64,000 nt of DNA from Rhodanobacter sp. Root480 (GCF_001426645.1 NZ_LMEX01000003.1:221449-285448); one strand, 5' to 3'. Shown: positions 36,272-45,517, numbered from the stretch's first letter. Made by a program: numbers and translations. Notes: generated by a model not told the origin, from the sequence alone.

Positions 36272-37546
36272 ATGACCGACCACCCCGTCCCCTCCGACGA
36301 AACGCTGCAGGACCATCTCCGCGCGCTGCTGCCGCGGCTGGAGGCGCTGTACACCGATATCCACGCGCATCCGGAATTGTCGATGCAGGAAACCCGCACC
36401 GCGGGCCTGGCCGCCGAGCACCTGCGCGCGGCCGGCTATGAAGTCACCACCGGCGTCGGCAAGACCGGCGTGGTCGGCCTGTTGCGCAATGGCAACGGGC
36501 CGGTGGTGATGCTGCGCGCGGACATGGATGCGCTGCCGGTGCAGGAAGCCACCGACGCGCCGTACGCCAGCAAGGTCACGGCGGTCGATCACGAAGGCAA
36601 CACCGTGCCGGTGATGCACGCCTGCGGCCATGACATGCACGTCGCCTGGCTGGTCGGCGCCACCACCTTGATGGCGCAGCATCGCGACAGTTGGCAGGGC
36701 ACGCTGATGGCGGTGTTCCAGCCGGCGGAGGAAACCGCGCAAGGGGCGCAGGCGATGATCGACGACGGCCTGTTCCAGCGTTTCCCGAAACCCGACGTGG
36801 TGCTGGGCCAGCACGTGATGGTGGGCCCGGCGGGTGCCATCGGCGGGCGCAAGGGCGTGATCACCTCGGCCGCCGACAGCCTGCAGATCCGCCTGTTCGG
36901 GCGCGGCGCGCACGGCTCGATGCCGCAGGCCAGCATCGACCCGGTGGTGATGGCGGCATCGACGGTGCTGCGGCTGCAGACCATCGTGGCGCGCGAGCTG
37001 GCGCCGACCGAGGCGGCGGTGCTCACGATCGGCTCGCTGCAGGCCGGCACCAAGGAAAACGTGATCCCCGACGAGGCCATCATCAAGCTCAACGTGCGCA
37101 CCTTCGACGAAGGCGTGCGCAAGCGCGTGCTGGCCGCGATCACCCGCATCGTCAACGCCGAGGCGGCGGCCTCGGGTGCGCCGAAGCCGCCGGAAATCAC
37201 GCCGCTGGACAATTACTCGTTGGTGACCAACGACGACGACGCCACCACCAGGGTGGTCGATGCGTTCCGCAAGCACTTCCCGGCCGGGCGCATCCGCGAG
37301 ACCGGGCCCACCTCGGCCAGCGAGGATTTCGGCTCGTTCGGTGCCGCGTGGAAGGTGCCGTCGGTGTTCTGGTTCGTCGGCAGCACCGACCCGGACGTCT
37401 ACGCGAAGGCGAAGGTCGAGAACCGGCTCAACGAAATCCCGACCAACCACAACCCGCGCTTCCTGCCGGTACTCCACCCGACCCTGGAGGTCGGCGTGGA
37501 AACGCTGATGGTGGCCGCGCGGGCGTGGTTGTCGACAGCACGCTGA
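36272..37546 (+). CDS. M20 family amidohydrolase (hippurate/N-acyl-amino-acid type)
   Basis: Metal-dependent amidohydrolase, 424 residues, apparently cytoplasmic. Metal-site motifs are MLRADMDALP, HACGHDMH and FQPAEE; the dimerisation domain starts near GRGAHGSMPQ. It belongs with N-acyl-L-amino acid hydrolases such as hippurate hydrolase and AbgB. AGGAGTG precedes the ATG at 36272. The 226-base gap before it contains no feature I can name. The TRIC gene starts two bases after its stop, so the two form an operon. Confidence 0.88.
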   Translation: MTDHPVPSDETLQDHLRALLPRLEALYTDIHAHPELSMQETRTAGLAAEHLRAAGYEVTTGVGKTGVVGLLRNGNGPVVMLRADMDALPVQEATDAPYASKVTAVDHEGNTVPVMHACGHDMHVAWLVGATTLMAQHRDSWQGTLMAVFQPAEETAQGAQAMIDDGLFQRFPKPDVVLGQHVMVGPAGAIGGRKGVITSAADSLQIRLFGRGAHGSMPQASIDPVVMAASTVLRLQTIVARELAPTEAAVLTIGSLQAGTKENVIPDEAIIKLNVRTFDEGVRKRVLAAITRIVNAEAAASGAPKPPEITPLDNYSLVTNDDDATTRVVDAFRKHFPAGRIRETGPTSASEDFGSFGAAWKVPSVFWFVGSTDPDVYAKAKVENRLNEIPTNHNPRFLPVLHPTLEVGVETLMVAARAWLSTAR

Positions 37547-37548
37547 GC

Positions 37549-38238
37549 ATGGAACACGCGACGCTCGCCACCCAGGCCGTGCTGCCCATCCTGCTGCAGC
37601 TGCTGGATCTGGGCGGCACCTTCGTCTTCGCCATCAGCGGCGCGATGGTCGCGGTCAGGCATCGGCTCGACATCTTCGGCGTGCTGGTGCTGGCATTCGC
37701 GGCGGGCAATGCGGGCGGCATCACGCGCGACCTGATGATCGGCGCGGTGCCACCGGCGGCGATTGCCGACCTGAAGTATGCCGGCGTGTCCGCGCTGGCC
37801 GGGTTGATCACCTTCTTCTGGTATCCGATGACCAACCGCCTGCGCAATGACGTGTTGTGGCTGGATGCGGTCGGGCTGGCGTTCTTCGCCGTAGCCGGCG
37901 CGCAGAAGGCGCTGGCCCACGGCATCGATCCGGTGATGGCGGCGCTGCTGGGCATGGTGACCGGCATCGGCGGCGGCATGCTGCGCGACGTGCTGGTGTC
38001 CGGCATCCCCACCGTGTTGCGCGCCGACCTGTATGCGCTGGCGGCGCTGGCCGGCGCCAGCGTGGTGGTGAGCGCCCACCTGCTGCACCTCTCGCCGATG
38101 CTGGCCGCCGTGGCCGGCGGCGGCGTCTGTTTCGCGCTGCGTTTCATGGCGATCCGGCATGGCTGGCACCTGCCGACCTCACGGCCGGCGCCTGCATCGG
38201 ATGCGCCGCACCACCGGCACCACGATCAGGATCGCTGA
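37549..38238 (+). CDS. TRIC-type cation channel (UPF0126/YicG family)
   Basis: 229-residue inner-membrane protein with seven predicted helices in two repeats. Each repeat carries the family motif: GNAGGITRDLMIGAVPP near residue 55 and GIGGGMLRDVLVSGIP near residue 145. Bacterial members are trimeric potassium-permeable channels; some are implicated in glycine uptake. The last 20 residues are His/Asp-rich and probably cytoplasmic. Translation is probably coupled to the amidohydrolase two bases upstream. Confidence 0.88.
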   Translation: MEHATLATQAVLPILLQLLDLGGTFVFAISGAMVAVRHRLDIFGVLVLAFAAGNAGGITRDLMIGAVPPAAIADLKYAGVSALAGLITFFWYPMTNRLRNDVLWLDAVGLAFFAVAGAQKALAHGIDPVMAALLGMVTGIGGGMLRDVLVSGIPTVLRADLYALAALAGASVVVSAHLLHLSPMLAAVAGGGVCFALRFMAIRHGWHLPTSRPAPASDAPHHRHHDQDR

Positions 38239-38497
38239 AGGCGAAGCCCGAACTGGCTTGTGCCGATGCGCTGAAACATGAAATGAAACCGCGCTTCCCT
38301 GCGGCGCGCCATGAGGCATCAGCAAGCCGGCGGTGAGGGCCGGGGGAGTCCCGTGACTACGTTCAAGGCCGGATGCATGCGAAAATGGCCGTCTTGCACG
38401 GACTTTGCGATCAGCAGGCGCGCCGGTCCTGGCGGGATCGGCGGCTGCGGCGAGACCGTGGTAAAGATAGACAGGCAATCACTGGGACGCGCTCGAA

Positions 38498-39094
38498 ATG
38501 CTTCTGATGATCGACAACTACGACAGCTTTACCTACAACCTCGTGCAGTACCTGGGCGAGCTGGGGCAGGAGGTGAAGGTGGTGCGCAATGATGCGCTGG
38601 ACGTGGCCGGCATCCGTGCGCTGCGGCCCGAGCACATCATGATCTCGCCGGGGCCGGGCACGCCGGACGACGCCGGGGTGACGCTGGATCTGCTGCGCGG
38701 CCTGGCCGGCGAGATTCCGGTGTTCGGCGTGTGCCTGGGGCATCAGGCGATCGGACAGGCGTTCGGCGGCAAGGTGATTCGCGCCAAGCAGATCATGCAC
38801 GGCAAGATTTCGCCGGTGCGCCATCGCGGGCAGGGCGTGTTCGCGGGTCTTCCCGATCCGTTCGAGGCCACGCGTTACCACTCGCTGGTGGTGGAGCAGT
38901 CGTCGCTGCCCGATTGCCTGGACGTTACCGCGTGGACGGAAAATGCGGATGGCTCGATCGACGAGATCATGGGCCTGCGCCACAAGGCGCTGCCGATCGA
39001 AGGCGTGCAGTTCCATCCCGAGTCGATCCTGACCCAGCACGGCCACGACCTGCTGCGCAATTTCCTCGGCCTGCCGCTGAAGCTGGCGGCATGA
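38498..39094 (+). CDS. trpG: Anthranilate synthase component II (glutamine amidotransferase)
   Basis: 198-residue class-I glutaminase that feeds ammonia to TrpE. The triad is Cys in [13 protein letters not shown], and His and Glu in [11 protein letters not shown]; the oxyanion motif ISPGPGTP is present. It may also serve PabB. The gene opens the trpG-trpD-trpC operon; its stop lies 17 bases before the trpD start chosen here. The 259-base upstream gap holds the operon promoter, but no convincing attenuator or -35/-10 pair was found. Confidence 0.97.
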   Translation: MLLMIDNYDSFTYNLVQYLGELGQEVKVVRNDALDVAGIRALRPEHIMISPGPGTPDDAGVTLDLLRGLAGEIPVFGVCLGHQAIGQAFGGKVIRAKQIMHGKISPVRHRGQGVFAGLPDPFEATRYHSLVVEQSSLPDCLDVTAWTENADGSIDEIMGLRHKALPIEGVQFHPESILTQHGHDLLRNFLGLPLKLAA

Positions 39095-39111
39095 GCATGC
39101 CGGCCGAGGAC

Positions 39112-40155
39112 ATGGCGATCACGCCACGCGAAGCGCTGCAACGCACGATCGAACACCGCGAGATTTTCCACGACGAGATGATCTCGCTGATGCGCCAGAT
39201 CATGCGCGGCGAGGTGAGCGCGCTGATGACGGCGGCAATCATCACCGGCCTGCGGGTGAAGAAGGAAACTATCGGCGAGATCACCGGCGCGGCGCGGGTG
39301 ATGCGCGAGCTGTCGCTGAAAGTGCCGCTGGCAGGCACTGACGATCGCCACCTGCTGGACATCGTGGGCACCGGCGGCGACGGCGCGTCCAGCTTCAACA
39401 TCTCCACCGCCTCGATGTTCGTGGCGGCGGCGGCCGGCGCGCGGGTGGCCAAGCATGGCGGGCGCAGCGTGTCGTCGAAATCCGGCAGCGCCGACGTGCT
39501 GGAGGCGCTGGGTGCGGTGATCGACCTGAATCCCGCGCAGGTCGCCCAGTGCATGGCCGAGACCGACATCGGCTTCATGTTCGCGCCCAACCATCACCCG
39601 GCCATGAAGATCGTGGCACCGGTGCGCAAGGAAATGGGCGTGCGCACGCTGTTCAACATCCTGGGCCCGCTGACCAATCCGGCCGGCGCGCCGAACATCC
39701 TGATGGGCGTGTTCCATCCCGACCTGGTTGGCATCCAGATCCGCGTGCTGCAGGCGCTGGGCGCGCAGCAGGCGCTGGTGGTGTGGGGCCGCGACGGGAT
39801 GGACGAGATCTCGCTGGGCGCCTGCACGCTGGTGGGCGAACTGCGCGATGGCGTGGTGCGCGAGTATGAGGTGGAGCCGGAGGATTTCGGCCTGGCCATG
39901 GCCTCCAGCCGCAACCTCAAGGTGGAGGACGCGCAGGAATCGAAGGCGATGCTGCTGCAGGCGCTCGCCGGCGAGCCGGGCGTACCGCATGACATTGTCT
40001 GCCTCAATGCTGGCGCGGCGCTGTACGCCGCCGGCGTGGCCGACAGTATCGGCGCCGGCATCGAACAGGCCCGAGCCACGATTGCCAGTGGCGCCGCCCG
40101 TGCGAAAATGGACGCGTTCATCGCCACGACCCGCCGCCTTGCCGGTTTGTCCTAG
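39112..40155 (+). CDS. trpD: Anthranilate phosphoribosyltransferase
   Basis: Joins anthranilate to PRPP in the second step of tryptophan synthesis. The 347-residue product has the glycine loop [15 protein letters not shown], the [15 protein letters not shown] segment and the conserved [20 protein letters not shown] 39112 is chosen because Xanthomonas TrpD begins at the matching point ([15 protein letters not shown]) and GAGG lies three bases before it. An ATG at 39091 overlapping the trpG stop (ATGA) would add seven residues and is also plausible. Confidence 0.95.
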   Translation: MAITPREALQRTIEHREIFHDEMISLMRQIMRGEVSALMTAAIITGLRVKKETIGEITGAARVMRELSLKVPLAGTDDRHLLDIVGTGGDGASSFNISTASMFVAAAAGARVAKHGGRSVSSKSGSADVLEALGAVIDLNPAQVAQCMAETDIGFMFAPNHHPAMKIVAPVRKEMGVRTLFNILGPLTNPAGAPNILMGVFHPDLVGIQIRVLQALGAQQALVVWGRDGMDEISLGACTLVGELRDGVVREYEVEPEDFGLAMASSRNLKVEDAQESKAMLLQALAGEPGVPHDIVCLNAGAALYAAGVADSIGAGIEQARATIASGAARAKMDAFIATTRRLAGLS

Positions 40156-40181
40156 CGCCTTACCCGAATAGCGAGCACGCC

Positions 40182-40976
40182 ATGACCGATATCCTCAACC
40201 GGATTCTCGCCCGCAAGCAGGAAGAAATCGCCGAGCGCAGCGCCCAGCTGTCGGTGGCCGAGCTGACCGCGCGCATCGCGGATCTGCCTGCCACGCGCGG
40301 CTTTGCCGCGGCGATGGAGGCGAAGATCGATGCGGGCCTGCCGGCGGTGATCGCCGAGGTGAAAAAGGCCAGCCCCAGCAAGGGCGTGATCCGCGCCAAT
40401 TTCGATCCGGCCGCCATCGCACGCAGCTACGAGGCCGCCGGGGCCGCCTGCCTGTCCGTGCTTACCGACAAGGATTTCTTCCAGGGCAGCGAGGCGTTCC
40501 TGCAGCAGGCGCGTGCCAACTGCTCGCTGCCGCTGCTGCGCAAGGATTTCATCATCGACCCCTACCAGGTGCATGAGGCCCGCGCGATCGGCGCCGACTG
40601 CATCCTGCTGATCGTGTCCGCGCTGGATGACGACGTGCTGCTGGAACTTTCGCTGCTGGCGTCCGAGCTGGATCTGGACGTGTTGTGCGAAGTGCACGAC
40701 GAGGACGAACTGGAGCGCGCGCTGGCCTTGCCGGTGCCGCTGATCGGCGTCAACAACCGCAACCTGCGCACGTTCGAGACCTCGCTGGAAACCACGCTGT
40801 CATTGCAGGCGCTGATGGAATACGACCGCATCATGGTGGCCGAGTCGGGCATCCACACGCCGGATGACGTGGCGCGTTTGCGCGAGGGTGGCGTGCAGGC
40901 GTTCCTGGTTGGCGAAGCGTTCATGCGGGCGGAGAACCCCGGCAGCGAATTGCAGCGGCTGTTCGCCACCGCCTGA
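40182..40976 (+). CDS. trpC: Indole-3-glycerol-phosphate synthase
   Basis: TIM-barrel enzyme, 264 residues, closing the indole ring in the fourth step of tryptophan synthesis. The motifs [14 protein letters not shown] with the substrate Lys, [11 protein letters not shown] with the catalytic Lys, and [10 protein letters not shown] and [10 protein letters not shown] are intact. It is monofunctional, without the TrpF domain fused in enteric bacteria. It lies 26 bases after trpD; the HAD gene begins five bases after its stop. Confidence 0.97.
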   Translation: MTDILNRILARKQEEIAERSAQLSVAELTARIADLPATRGFAAAMEAKIDAGLPAVIAEVKKASPSKGVIRANFDPAAIARSYEAAGAACLSVLTDKDFFQGSEAFLQQARANCSLPLLRKDFIIDPYQVHEARAIGADCILLIVSALDDDVLLELSLLASELDLDVLCEVHDEDELERALALPVPLIGVNNRNLRTFETSLETTLSLQALMEYDRIMVAESGIHTPDDVARLREGGVQAFLVGEAFMRAENPGSELQRLFATA

Positions 40977-40981
40977 TCGCC

Positions 40982-41677
40982 ATGTCCCCCGATGAAACCC
41001 AACCCCCGGCGGCATCGCCGGATACTGCCGCTGCGCGCGTGGTGTTGTTCGATTTCGACGGCGTGCTGATGCATGGCGATGCGTTCGCGCTGTTCGCGCG
41101 CGAACGCTATGCGCGCTCGCTGGGCTGCAAGCTGATGGCCCTGCTGTGCTCGCCGGTGCTGATCCTGCTGCTGCCGTTTTCGCGCAACTGGCCGATGCGC
41201 CTGCTGGCGCGGATTGCCCTGCTGGGCATGAGCGAGCGCACCTACCAGCGCAAGGCGGAAGCGTTCGCCGGCGTGCTGGTACGTCGCCCGCGCCAGTTCT
41301 GCCGCGACGGCGTGCGCGCGTTGCGGCAGCACCAGGCGGCCGGTGATCGGGTCATCGTGGTCACCGGCTGCGAGCACCACCTTGTCAACAGCATGCTGAG
41401 CGAGCTGGGTCTGACCGACATCGAGATCGTGGCCTCGCAGCTGCGTCCCAGCGCGATCGGCATGCGCCTGCTGCGCCACAACGTGGGCGCACGCAAGGTG
41501 AAGTCGCTTGCGCAATACGGCGTCAGCGCGTGGCAGCTGGCCTACAGCGATTCGCTGCAGGATGCGCCGATGCTGAAGCCGGCGGACGAAGCCGTGCTGG
41601 TCAACGGCACGCCGCGGCTGTGCAAGAAAGTGGAAAAGGCGCTGGGCCGCGCCGTGACCCGGGTGGCCTGGTACTGA
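40982..41677 (+). CDS. HAD-IB family phosphatase-like protein
   Basis: 231 residues with the HAD motif I VLFDFDGVLMHGD (nucleophile Asp about residue 24), motif II Thr in VIVVTGCEHH, a motif III Lys in GARKVKSL and motif IV YSDSLQDAPML. The subgroup is the SerB/phosphatidylglycerophosphatase-C-like IB class; a hydrophobic stretch (LMALLCSPVLILLLPF) suggests membrane association. It is the last gene of the trp operon. From memory, a HAD gene occupies this place in other Xanthomonadales. The substrate is unknown. Confidence 0.85.
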   Translation: MSPDETQPPAASPDTAAARVVLFDFDGVLMHGDAFALFARERYARSLGCKLMALLCSPVLILLLPFSRNWPMRLLARIALLGMSERTYQRKAEAFAGVLVRRPRQFCRDGVRALRQHQAAGDRVIVVTGCEHHLVNSMLSELGLTDIEIVASQLRPSAIGMRLLRHNVGARKVKSLAQYGVSAWQLAYSDSLQDAPMLKPADEAVLVNGTPRLCKKVEKALGRAVTRVAWY

Positions 41678-41686
41678 ACGACTGAA

Positions 41687-41761
41687 TGCAGGAGCGACTT
41701 CAGTCGCGATGCTTCTGCTGATGCCCGAAGAAAGAGCATCGCGGCTGAAGCCGCTCCTGCA
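41687..41761. repeat. REP-type inverted repeat, 27-bp arms
   Basis: Left arm 41687-41713 starts TGCAGGAGCGACTTCAG, right arm 41735-41761 is its complement with 25 of 27 matches. The unit belongs to the GGAGCGGCTTCAGCCGCGA class common in Pseudomonas and Stenotrophomonas. It separates the convergent HAD and clp genes and may act as a bidirectional terminator. Confidence 0.85.
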
Positions 41762-41797
41762 ATAAGCGCGCTCCGGTAGCCGTTCCGCGGGAGGGCC

Positions 41798-42493
41798 TCA
41801 GCGCGTACCGCGCACCACGATGGTCTTGCCGGACACGTCGATCATCCGCTGCTCTTCCAATTGCTTCAGTACGCGCCCCACCATCTCGCGCGAGCAACCC
41901 ACGATGCGGCTCACTTCCTGACGCGAGATGCGGATCTGGGTGCCGTCGGGATGGGTCATGGCATCCGGCTCCTGGCACAGGTCCAGCAGCGTGCGCGAGA
42001 TGCGGTTGTTGACGTCCATGAACGCCATGCGGCTGACCTGGCGCGAGGTACGCAGCAGCCGGTGGGTGAGTTGCGAGCCGATCGCGCAGAGGATCTTGGG
42101 GCATTCCTCGCGCAGCGGGCCTTCCATCAGCTGGAACAGCCGCTCGTAGCTGACCTCGGCCATCTCGCAGGGCGTGCGCGTGCGCACCACCGATTCGCGC
42201 GCCGCCTGTGCCACGAACAGCCCCATCTCGCCGATGAACTGGCCGCGGTTGATGTAGGCCAGGATCAGTTCACGCCCCTGCTCATCCTCGGTGCAGACGG
42301 CCAGCGATCCCTCGACGACGTAGTACAGCGTATTGGCCGGATCGCCGGGACGGATGATCGCCGTCTTGCCCGGGTAGCGGCGGCGATGGCACAGCGCCAG
42401 GAAGCGCTCCATCGAGGCCGGATCGGGTGCGAAACCTAGTGGCGCCTGCGAGCTTTCGAAAGCTTGCTGAAGTTGATATTTGAGCTGGGCCAA
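41798..42493 (-). CDS. clp: Clp-type CRP/FNR global regulator
   Basis: 231-residue CAP-like protein with an N-terminal cyclic-nucleotide-binding fold (about 30-150, [17 protein letters not shown]) and a C-terminal helix-turn-helix ([25 protein letters not shown]). It resembles Xanthomonas Clp, which binds c-di-GMP and controls virulence and extracellular enzymes. The start is TTG at 42493: an in-frame TAG four to five codons upstream excludes any earlier start and the next ATG would cut into the sensor domain. AGGGGAAAA precedes it. It is divergent from speD, and lies next to the trp operon as in Xanthomonas. Confidence 0.9.
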   Translation of the reverse strand: MAQLKYQLQQAFESSQAPLGFAPDPASMERFLALCHRRRYPGKTAIIRPGDPANTLYYVVEGSLAVCTEDEQGRELILAYINRGQFIGEMGLFVAQAARESVVRTRTPCEMAEVSYERLFQLMEGPLREECPKILCAIGSQLTHRLLRTSRQVSRMAFMDVNNRISRTLLDLCQEPDAMTHPDGTQIRISRQEVSRIVGCSREMVGRVLKQLEEQRMIDVSGKTIVVRGTR

Positions 42494-42743
42494 TTCAGTT
42501 TTCCCCTACTGGTAAATTCACGCATCTGTCGCGGTGCCGTTTCCGTCCCCTGCCGCCAGCTGAACATTATGGCAAACAAGAACGTCTTGCGGAGGTTCTG
42601 TTTTACTGCCGTTTGCCCCATACTTCGCGGTCTTTCGGCGGCGCTGAGCCTGTGCCCGCCGATTGCGAGGGTCGCGTCAGGTTTCAGCCTGCGCTTCAAT
42701 ACGATTCAGCGGGGACCCTTGTCGCTAACCCGCCTCTACAGCT

Positions 42744-42760
42744 GACCGAGCCTTTCGGTC
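42744..42760 (+). promoter_or_regulatory. Hairpin just before the speD ribosome site
   Basis: GACCGA / TCGGTC perfect six-base stem with loop GCCTT, ending two bases before the GGAG that serves the speD GTG start. There is no T-tract, so it is not a terminator. Its place suggests a possible effect on translation initiation. A 58-codon frame (42569-42745) without a good ribosome site ends inside it. Confidence 0.35.
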
Positions 42761-42774
42761 ATGGAGAGCCGCCC

Positions 42775-43560
42775 GTGGTCAAACCACTTCCCCGTCTGCG
42801 CCTGCAGGGTTTCAACAACCTGACCAAGGCGTTGAGCTTCAACATCTACGACATCTGCTACGCGGTGTCGGAGGAGCAGCGCGGCCGCTACATCGAGTAT
42901 ATCGATGAGCAGTACGATGCCGACCGCCTGACCCAGATCCTCACCGACGTGGCGGAGATCATCGGCGCCAACATCCTCAATATCGCACGCCAGGATTACG
43001 ATCCGCAGGGCGCTTCGGTGACGATGCTGATTTCCGAAGAGCCGGTGGTGGAGAAGCTGGGCCGCGACTCGATCGCGGGCGCCGTCGTGGCGCACATGGA
43101 CAAGAGCCACATCACTGTCCACACCTATCCGGAAACGCACCCGCACAACGGCATCGCCACCTTCCGCGCCGATATCGACGTGGCTACCTGCGGCGTGATT
43201 TCGCCGCTGAAGGCGCTGAACTACCTGATCGACAGCTTCGAGTCGGACATCGTGGTGTGCGACTACCGCGTGCGCGGCTTCACCCGCGACGTGAAGGGCA
43301 AGAAGCACTTCATCGACCACAAGATCAACTCGGTGCAGGACTACCTGGCCAAGCACATCCGCCAGAAATACGAGATGTTCGACGTCAACGTGTACCAGGA
43401 AAACATGTTCCACACGAAGATGCACATCAAGGACTTCGACCTGGACACCTATCTGTTCGAGTCGCACGCCGACGACCTGTCGTTCAAGGAGCGCCAGCGG
43501 ATCGAGTCGCTGGTCAGCCGCGAGATCGAGGAACTGTTCCACGGCCGCAACCTGATGTGA
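42775..43560 (+). CDS. speD: S-adenosylmethionine decarboxylase proenzyme
   Basis: Makes decarboxylated AdoMet for spermidine synthesis. The 261-residue proenzyme is close to E. coli SpeD throughout ([38 protein letters not shown]). Self-cleavage at DKSH turns Ser111 into the pyruvoyl cofactor. GTG 42775 is chosen because it has GGAGA at the right distance and gives the family's N-terminus. It is divergent from clp. A strong terminator follows at once. No speE is present in the window. Confidence 0.95.
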   Translation: MVKPLPRLRLQGFNNLTKALSFNIYDICYAVSEEQRGRYIEYIDEQYDADRLTQILTDVAEIIGANILNIARQDYDPQGASVTMLISEEPVVEKLGRDSIAGAVVAHMDKSHITVHTYPETHPHNGIATFRADIDVATCGVISPLKALNYLIDSFESDIVVCDYRVRGFTRDVKGKKHFIDHKINSVQDYLAKHIRQKYEMFDVNVYQENMFHTKMHIKDFDLDTYLFESHADDLSFKERQRIESLVSREIEELFHGRNLM

Positions 43561-43562
43561 CG

Positions 43563-43591
43563 AAAAAACCCGCCGAAAGGCGGGTTTTTTT
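43563..43591. terminator. Bidirectional terminator between speD and the dehydratase gene
   Basis: AAAAAACCCGCC-GAAA-GGCGGGTTTTTTT: a six-base GC stem with a GAAA tetraloop and A/T tracts on both sides, so it serves both convergent genes. Confidence 0.92.
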
Positions 43592-43623
43592 CTGCGGCGT
43601 GGCGCGCTCGGCGCCAGGCCGGC

Positions 43624-45351
43624 TCAGTGCGAATCGCGCGGCACCTCGCTGCCGCTGCCGCCGACCAGGATGTCCAGGTCGGCACCGAGGTTGGCCTGCT
43701 GCACGTGGTCCACGTAGAGCTTGTACCAGCCGCGTTTCGGCACCTCGGGTGCTTTCCACAGCGCGCGCCGCCGTGCCAGTTCCTCGTCGGTCACATCCAG
43801 GTGGATGCGCCGCGCGGCCACGTCGAGCTCGATCATGTCGCCGTTCTGCACCAGCGCCAGCGGACCGCCGGCGGCGGCCTCGGGCGAGGTGTGCAGCACC
43901 ACGGTGCCGTAGGCGGTGCCGCTCATGCGGCCGTCGGAAATGCGCACCATGTCGGTGATGCCGCGCTTGAGCAGCTTGGGCGGCAGCGGCATGTTGCCCA
44001 CTTCGGCCATGCCGGGGTAGCCGCGCGGGCCGCAGTTCTTCAGCACCATCACGCAGTGCTCGTCGATATCCAGCGCGTCATCGTCGATGCGTGCATTCAG
44101 GTCCTCGATGTTCTCGAACACCACGGCGCGGCCGCGATGCTGCAGCAGATGCGTGGACGCCGCCGAGGGTTTGATCACCGCGCCATCCGGCGCCAGGTTG
44201 CCGCGCAGCACGGCGATGCCGGCATCGGGCTTGAACGGTTCGCTGGCGGTCGTGATGACGTCGCGATTCCAGCACGGCGCCGACGCCACGTTTTCACCCA
44301 ATGTCTTGCCGTTTACGGTCAGCGCATCCAGGTGCAGGTGAGGAGCCATTTCGCGCAGTACGGCAGGCAGGCCGCCGGCGTAGTAGTAGTCCTCCATCAG
44401 GTGTTCGCCGGAGGGCTGCAGGTTGACCAGGCACGGGAGCTTCGAGCCAAGGTCATCCCAGTCCTTTAGATTGAGTTCCACGCCGATGCGTCCGGCCATG
44501 GCCAACAGGTGGATGACCGCATTGGTCGATCCACCGATGGCCGCGTTGGCGACAATGGCATTCTCGAAGGCGTTGCGCGTCATGATCTTCGACATGCGCA
44601 TGTCCTCGTGCACCATCTGCACGATGCGCCGCCCGCTGAGTTGCGCCAGCCGATAGCGGCGCGAATCCACGGCGGGAATGGCGGCATTCTCGGGCAGCGA
44701 CATGCCCAGCGCCTCGACCATGTTGGCCATGGTGGAGGCGGTGCCCATCGTCATGCAGGTGCCGCCCTTGGAGCGGTGCATGCAGGACTCGGCCTCGACG
44801 AAATCCTCCTGCTCCATTTCGCCGGCGCGAACCATTTCCGACATTTTCCACACGCCGGTACCCGAGCCGATCTTCTGCCCGCGCCAGCGGCCGGTGAGCA
44901 TGGGGCCGCCGGACACGCCGATGGTCGGCAAGTCGCAGCTGGCCGCGCCCATCATCAGCGACGGCGTGGTCTTGTCGCAGCCCATCAACAGCACCACGCC
45001 GTCGATCGGATTGGCGCGGATGGATTCCTCGACATCCATGCTGGCCAGGTTGCGGAACAGCATCGCGGTGGGGCGCATCTGGGTCTCGCCCAGCGACATC
45101 ACCGGGAATTCGAGTGGGAAGCCGCCCGCCTCGTAGACACCGCGCTTGACGTACTCGGCCAGCTCGCGGAAATGCCCGTTGCACGGCGTCAGTTCCGACC
45201 AGGTGTTGCAGATGCCGATCACCGGCCGGCCATCGAAAAGATCGCTGGGATAGCCCTGGTTTTTCAGCCAGCTTCGGTAGAGGAAGCCGCTTTTGCCTTC
45301 GTGGCCGAACCAGGATTGGCTGCGTCTTTTCGTGTCTTTGGGAGAAGTCAT
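43624..45351 (-). CDS. IlvD-type sugar-acid dehydratase (L-arabinonate/D-xylonate dehydratase)
   Basis: Dehydrates a pentonate to its 2-keto-3-deoxy acid. The 575-residue sequence follows L-arabinonate dehydratase of Rhizobium leguminosarum closely from memory (WLKNQGYPSDLFDGRPVIGICNTW at the start, GCDKTTPSLMMGAASCDLP, C-terminal DMVRISDGRMSGTAYGTVVLH). The three [2Fe-2S] cysteines appear in ICNTW, GCDKTT and GGTCMTMG. It is divergent from the sugar dehydrogenase gene and faces speD. L-arabinonate against D-xylonate preference is not decidable by eye; the branched-chain enzyme IlvD is less likely because the sequence is of the sugar-acid subgroup. Confidence 0.9.
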   Translation of the reverse strand: MTSPKDTKRRSQSWFGHEGKSGFLYRSWLKNQGYPSDLFDGRPVIGICNTWSELTPCNGHFRELAEYVKRGVYEAGGFPLEFPVMSLGETQMRPTAMLFRNLASMDVEESIRANPIDGVVLLMGCDKTTPSLMMGAASCDLPTIGVSGGPMLTGRWRGQKIGSGTGVWKMSEMVRAGEMEQEDFVEAESCMHRSKGGTCMTMGTASTMANMVEALGMSLPENAAIPAVDSRRYRLAQLSGRRIVQMVHEDMRMSKIMTRNAFENAIVANAAIGGSTNAVIHLLAMAGRIGVELNLKDWDDLGSKLPCLVNLQPSGEHLMEDYYYAGGLPAVLREMAPHLHLDALTVNGKTLGENVASAPCWNRDVITTASEPFKPDAGIAVLRGNLAPDGAVIKPSAASTHLLQHRGRAVVFENIEDLNARIDDDALDIDEHCVMVLKNCGPRGYPGMAEVGNMPLPPKLLKRGITDMVRISDGRMSGTAYGTVVLHTSPEAAAGGPLALVQNGDMIELDVAARRIHLDVTDEELARRRALWKAPEVPKRGWYKLYVDHVQQANLGADLDILVGGSGSEVPRDSH

Positions 45352-45439
45352 GGGTTAGCGATGTCCTTTGCTGGGGGATCCGTGGATCCGCTGGCGCGCC
45401 TGTGAAAACTGGCTTTACAGGCGGCAGACTACAGGGCAT

Positions 45440-45494
45440 ATTGATACAAATAAAATAATATTTATAGCGTTATTGATACACGTAAACGTATCGA
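45440..45494. promoter_or_regulatory. Regulatory region with repeated ATTGATACA sites
   Basis: The divergent gap 45352-45517 holds an A+T-rich core. ATTGATACA occurs at 45440 and 45472, 32 bases apart, about three helical turns. The second copy is half of an inverted repeat TTGATAC-N8-GTATCGA (45473-45494). These are probable operators for the divergent dehydratase and dehydrogenase promoters. Confidence 0.55.
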
Positions 45495-45517
45495 AAGAAC
45501 GGTGGAGATCGTTACCC

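Noticed and set aside
42569-42745. 58-codon gene before speD
   Set aside because: No ribosome site and no recognisable family; kept only as a weak leader-peptide idea.
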